Assembly (NCBI GenBank): GCA_019925105.1
Contig: JAHGAU010000009.1
Location: 1,550,001 to 1,614,000 of the forward strand
Length of the DNA: 64,000 nucleotides
Direction of reading: 5' to 3'
From: Niebla homalea
Taxonomy: Eukaryota > Ascomycota > Lecanoromycetes > Lecanorales > Ramalinaceae
The translations under genes were made by a program, and so were the position numbers. Below are positions 59,914-64,000 of this stretch, in pieces. Numbering within the stretch: the first letter of the stretch is position 1; every line of letters starts with the position of its first letter. The notes below the pieces were generated by a model. The model did not search any database. It worked only from the letters and a program-made list of their open reading frames with translations, and had not been told where the DNA came from.

Positions 59914-60045
59914 GAGCTTCTCGGATCTGCAAAGGGGATAATCCACGAGCTTCTCCTATCTGCAATGGCGATACTCGATGAGATTGTACAATTTGCAATA
60001 GTTATACTCACCGAGCTCCTGCCGAGCTCCTCCTATTTGCGAGAG
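59914..60045 (+). repeat. 33-bp tandem repeat, four units
   Basis: Four contiguous 33-mers begin with GAG at 59914, 59947, 59980 and 60013, each reading like GAGCTTCTC.TATCTGCAAT with decreasing similarity. The last contains a 12-nt duplication. The unit length is a multiple of three and encodes an 11-residue helical motif (ELL.SA..IL.) in one frame. Confidence 0.75.
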
Positions 60046-60585
60046 TACCTCGGACCCACCTTCACTACGCTACGCCTGAGAAACTTTCAATGAAAATCAT
60101 TGCCGTCTTCCGAGCGGACCTATCTGCCGGGCAAACGCAGACCGGAGGGCCCACTACACTAATGCCGAGGTATCTGCAATGGAATATGTTGAGGTTCCTC
60201 GTGTGGATCACTTCAGACTGTAATACCAGCGGTTCGGTATTGTCTAGGACCTTGAGGCTACGGCCATGCTGGCCAATTGTCAGCCCACTGTTTATCTCCG
60301 AAACTCGCCATCTGATGTCTTGCGATGGTAAAGAGGTCATTGTGAGATTTGGTAATTTGTAGTTTTAACGATTTGAAATACGGACGAACCATCTTAACTG
60401 ATGAGTTATTGAATGAGTTAGCAATTTGACATTCTACCTATTTACGTAGGCTGAAACCCTTCAGCTATCTGATTCACAATCCCAAGAGTACAGATTATGG
60501 GGGAATTCCTAAGGTATACACTTTTTGAACTGCTCCAACTAGTAGATAGATCTCTTGATATCTAATTATATGGCAGACGTAGCAA

Positions 60586-60656
60586 CCCGATAGTTTGAGC
60601 GCTTAACGGGCCGTTGGGCCTGACCCAACCCAACCCAATAGTCTGAGCGCTTAACG
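60586..60656 (-). repeat. Duplicated 23-mer with tRNA-like sequence
   Basis: CCCGATAGTTTGAGCGCTTA(ACG) at 60586-60608 and CCCAATAGTCTGAGCGCTTA(ACG) at 60634-60656 differ at two positions. The complement reads CGTTAAGCGCTCAGACTATT after GTGGCACAGCG, which resembles a tRNA D-arm and anticodon stem with a box A. No complete cloverleaf is present. It may be a tRNA-derived SINE fragment or chance. Confidence 0.35.
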
Positions 60657-62810
60657 CGCTGTGCCACGAAGATCCTCAAGTTTTAGACTTCATGAATATG
60701 TGATTTGACCAAGTGGACGGAGTTGACGAGCTGGATGGGCAAATTCCGTCAAGTGGTGGACTTGTGTAGCCTGAATCGGCTTAAATAGCTACCTCGAATC
60801 TCGCCACTAAGGAGTTCCCTAATTGACGCTTCGAGGTTGCTTGTCAATCCTTGGCCCCCAAATTCGTGCGCGCACCCTCTGGATTTTTGTATGCAATCAT
60901 CATACGAATCACCAAAGTCACATCGCTGCGGATTCAGTAGTCCGCGGTGATTGCGCATGGCTGATCTCGTCCGGGAATGCACAAGGGTTCTACCGCAAGT
61001 ACTCCATCATGCTCTCTAATGCGGCAATGCGGATCTTTCGATTTGGGCCTGAATGACAAGGAGCAAGAGGCTCAAGACAGCCATTCATAGGTGCTTCTTT
61101 TCCCTAGCGGTAATAGGATGGTATAGAGCACCTGAGGCCCTGGGCAATAACTGATGGCTTCCAGTGGCCCTTATGAGGCAGGAGGAAGTCGCCTCGATCT
61201 ATCTTTCAGTGTGGCATATTGACTGTATTACCATTATGAGCAATGTCAACACCACAAACAGGCTCAGTAGTACCGGTATAGACGTATGCAATTGCGCAAT
61301 AGATGAGGGTGAGGTGGTTAATGATTTGGATGGAAATTGCAAACCCAAAACCAAGGTTTGACAAGCAACCTCGAAGCGCTAAAAAGCGAGCCCCGTGGTT
61401 TTCGGTCTTTCGCGTCCGTTTAACGGAAGGAAGAATTCATGATTGAACCAGCTTCATAGGAAAACAAAGGCCGTTTGGACCATGTACCCAACAATTTGAT
61501 ACTTTGGCCAGCCTTTGACCCACCCACTCCTCATGCAGGCACTGCAATCGGTATCAACGGTGTTACGTTCGCAATATGCGCCTAATGCAATGCATATCCA
61601 ACAAACATGTGGAGCTTATTCTGAGAAAAGTTAAGCGTAGTTGAAATGCCGAGAAATTGACATCGAATAGGTACGCTAAATTACTGCATGCATCTGAGCC
61701 CGGTTTGCGCGACTCATGGTGCAGCGAACCATCCCTGATATGATTGCTGCATACTCCGTATATCACAGAATAAGAAATTTAAGGTGCATGTGCAGGTATA
61801 TCCGTCAAGTCCGTATCGGACACTCACATGCCTTCTACCCACTCAAATTGAGCGACCTTCTTCATTTGCATTTCCAGTTGCCTTTCCGGTTAGACAGTTG
61901 CGCGCCTGTGCCTAATCCAGTGAATGGAGGAGTCTTCATTCGAACGATCCGGCGACTTTCAGCCCTACCGTGAATCGAAATAGGCAAATGCAAAAAATCG
62001 TTGAACCCGTCTATTGACATTACGAAGATCCCCGTTGGAAATGCTGGGTGATAACAAAGTGATCAGCATACAACTCCTGCAAAGGGAGAATCGTCAGTCG
62101 CAAGATCTTCCTAAACAAAGCCGAGACCTTCCTAAACAGAGGCAAAGTCGTCGTGTAAGCACAGAGCATGATATCGGTAGTTGTAGTCTTGTCAATTGTC
62201 CCACAAGACCCTCTCATGAAAATTTGAATGAAGCTTGATAGTGGGTCAAAGAAATGTGGGGATGCAGCAGGAAGGAGAATACCCGCACGAGACCATCAAA
62301 GGAAACCGATTGGCTTATGGCTATTGGGGAGTGCAGGAATGCGCGGATTGACTTTTCTCCCTCGCTGGTAAGATAGCGTGGTAACAACACCGTAGTCCGC
62401 ATCTTTTATTCTGACTGGCAACGTAATCCCCAAATCCTACCTGGTGGTAACAACAATGTCCAACGCAATCGAGGTACTTTCGACCATGGACTTCATAATG
62501 AGCGTTCTTTGGCTTCCGCGGATTTCCGATTGGACTTCAAAGATTTCAATGGCTGAGGCCACTCAGACATTCTCTGTAAATACTGCAGGGGACCCTTCCA
62601 GCAGCAGTGTAGAAGGTGAGAAGGTGTGAATGGGAGGAGGATTATCAATATCTCAGCGGCGATTTCGAAAATCAATGGGCCAGCCGCGCCCGTTTGTCAT
62701 GCTGCAAACGACATCGCGGGAGATGTAGCAGACCACGCATCCAAAATTGAGCCTTCAACAGGAAGCCTTAGTGATGGGAGGCGATAGGAACGGGCAGATA
62801 ATCATGACCC

Positions 62811-64000
62811 TCTCATTTGGAACAGTCCATGTTGAAAGGAGACGCGAAGATCATCACCGCACTCCATGATTATCTGAGCCCAAAGCCTGGGAAAGACATT
62901 AGGCATCCCGCACCAAATTGCAAGTCCGCACCAAGAATCCCGCACACAAGTCCGCACCAAAATGTAAGTCCGCACCTAAATGCAAGTCCGCACCCAAAAA
63001 GTCCGCACTTAAATTGCAAGCCCGCACCAAAGAATCCCGCACACAAAAATCAATCCCGCACCCAAAAACCAATCCCGCACCCAAATCTAGGTAAGTCCGC
63101 ACCAAAGAATCCCGCACACAACACCCAAATCCAAGTCCCGCACCAAAAGAATCCCCCATACAAAAAGCAAATCCCACACCAAAACAATCCCGCACCAAAA
63201 TACAATCCGCACAGCCCCTTGCAAAAATCATACAACTAACGTCAATGCTGCATAATGCTCCACTGCTATGGGTATCCCACCATGGTTATAATCGGCCCCG
63301 CCGTTAATTCTGTTCCAGCGTCGACGACATTGAGGACTGTTCAAGACTCCGTGGTGGATTTCCCAGTGCCCATATGGTCTCCGGTATCGCACAAACAATC
63401 AATTGCGCCAACTACGTCTACTTTCGAGCGCAGCAGCAGATAATGAAGTTCAATGACTCGTCAACAGAATTGTAAATCTTCGATGAGGAGATTTTGGATC
63501 TCCACCACGGCCAAGGGATGGCACCTATACTGGAGGGAGACGTTGATTCTACTCAGCGAAGAAGAGTATCTAGACATGGTCTTTAACAAGACTAGAGGTC
63601 TCTTCCAATTGGGAAAATAGATTGATGATGCTGAACAGCCATCGATATCTCGATCTGCTCCCATTCACGAACCTCCTGGGCATGGTGTTTTAGATTCAGG
63701 ACGACTACAAGAAACTTACCTGTCATCGTGTAAGTGCTTGTCAGATTTGATCGAAAAGTCAGCAACGAGAAACGTGATAAAGGAACCACCTTTTTCTGGT
63801 GAATAAGTGAGACAAAGGGGTACTGCGAGGACTTGACCGAGGGATAGTTCTCGTTTCCCATTATCCACGCCATGCGAGGGAGTCCCACGGCGAACAACGA
63901 GATCTTGAATATCCTCGAGTCAAACGCCGAAGACGACGCCATCAAGGAGCATGCAGTGAACTACGTGCGAGATGTCACAAATTCCTTCAATTACACCCAG
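62811..64000 (+). pseudogene. Pseudogene of geranylgeranyl diphosphate synthase (3' end beyond window)
   Basis: Collinear GGPP synthase motifs are readable on the plus strand. HDYLSPKPGKDIR (62.87-62.91 kb) is followed by a minisatellite where about 35 residues are expected, then MLHNAPLL. A 47-nt intron (GTATCC...TTCCAG) comes next, then the first Asp-rich motif VDDIEDCSRLRGGFPSAH and SGIAQTINCANYVYF. HHGQGM, SEEEYLDMVFNKTRGLFQL, the second Asp-rich motif IQDDYKKL, TKGYCEDLTEG and FSFPIIHAMRGSPTANNEIL follow. In-frame TAA or TAG stops occur after SSTEL (about 63470), before IQDDY (about 63692) and after TEG (about 63845). Single-base shifts lie after HHGQGM and after FQLG. At least two stops fall at family Gln positions, which fits C-to-T change in CpA (RIP-like). 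The window ends in the VNYVRDVTNSFNYTQ region near the C-terminus. Confidence 0.85.
62907..63222 (+). repeat. Imperfect minisatellite (CCGCACCAAA-type units) inside the GGPP synthase
   Basis: About twenty imperfect 11-20-bp units of the form AAGTCCGCACC / AATCCCGCACCAAA, with CCGCAC as the constant core. It begins directly after the codons for the PGKDIR motif and ends before the exon coding MLHNAPLL, so it occupies the place of conserved sequence. Confidence 0.9.

Larger units (their letters stand above)
59581..62810. other. Relic divergent promoter and spacer between cyclase and GGPP synthase
   Basis: 3.2 kb between the 5' ends of the two broken terpene genes. It contains a 33-bp tandem repeat (59914-60045), a duplicated 23-mer (60586-60608 and 60634-60656) and several short frames with no family. 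One 62-residue plus-strand frame (62444-62629) lies before the synthase and could be a degraded upstream exon, but I cannot prove it. No P450 motif is visible. Confidence 0.5.

Noticed and set aside
60586..60680. Functional tRNA gene
   Set aside because: Only D-arm/anticodon-like words are present, twice; no T-arm or acceptor pairing could be found.
62444..62629. N-terminal exon of the GGPP synthase
   Set aside because: The frame is open and lies upstream on the right strand, but it has no conserved motif and no clear splice to the first recognised segment.

Overview
This is a nuclear contig from a filamentous ascomycete (Pezizomycotina). The evidence is small spliceosomal introns (mostly 45-95 nt) with GT-AG ends and CTAAC/CTGAC-like branch sites, fungal gene families (Ada3, Npr2, Psy4, Trk, DUF6594, fungal CPS/KS), A/T-rich decayed repeats and CpA-depleted DNA that looks like repeat-induced point mutation (RIP). 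The class cannot be fixed from the sequence alone.

Layout. 1-14.3 kb: a single-pass membrane protein, the PP4 regulatory subunit Psy4, long hexamer arrays, a cupin-like protein, a secreted SGNH hydrolase and a DUF6594 membrane protein. 14.9-21.7 kb: a gene-poor, repeat-rich block with an AT-rich inverted-repeat element and two small genes with retropepsin-like features. 21.7-45.5 kb: a conserved housekeeping core. It holds a SAM methyltransferase, a WDR89-type WD40 protein with a minisatellite in an intron, a secretory RING-H2 protein, Ada3 (SAGA), Npr2 (SEACIT/GATOR1), a Trk potassium transporter, a RidA protein, a peroxisomal ABCD half-transporter, a GH18 chitinase-like protein and a Psr1-type phosphatase. 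45.5-55.1 kb: two Cys-rich proteins of unknown function that share a CxxC-x6-CxC module, and a very large disordered protein with a C-terminal Cys/His patch. 55-64 kb: simple repeats and then the relic of a diterpene pathway.

The main discovery is at 56.95-64.0 kb. A bifunctional CPS/KS-type diterpene cyclase (minus strand) and a geranylgeranyl diphosphate synthase (plus strand, running off the window) lie head to head, as they do in fungal gibberellin-type clusters. Both are broken by stops and frameshifts. In the synthase several stops are TAA/TAG where the family usually has Gln or Lys, which fits RIP-like C-to-T change. The synthase is also interrupted by a local minisatellite where an exon should be. 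This is the fossil of a lost diterpene cluster.

Gene models were assembled by hand from reading frames and splice signals. For every spliced gene listed as complete the exon lengths sum to a multiple of three.
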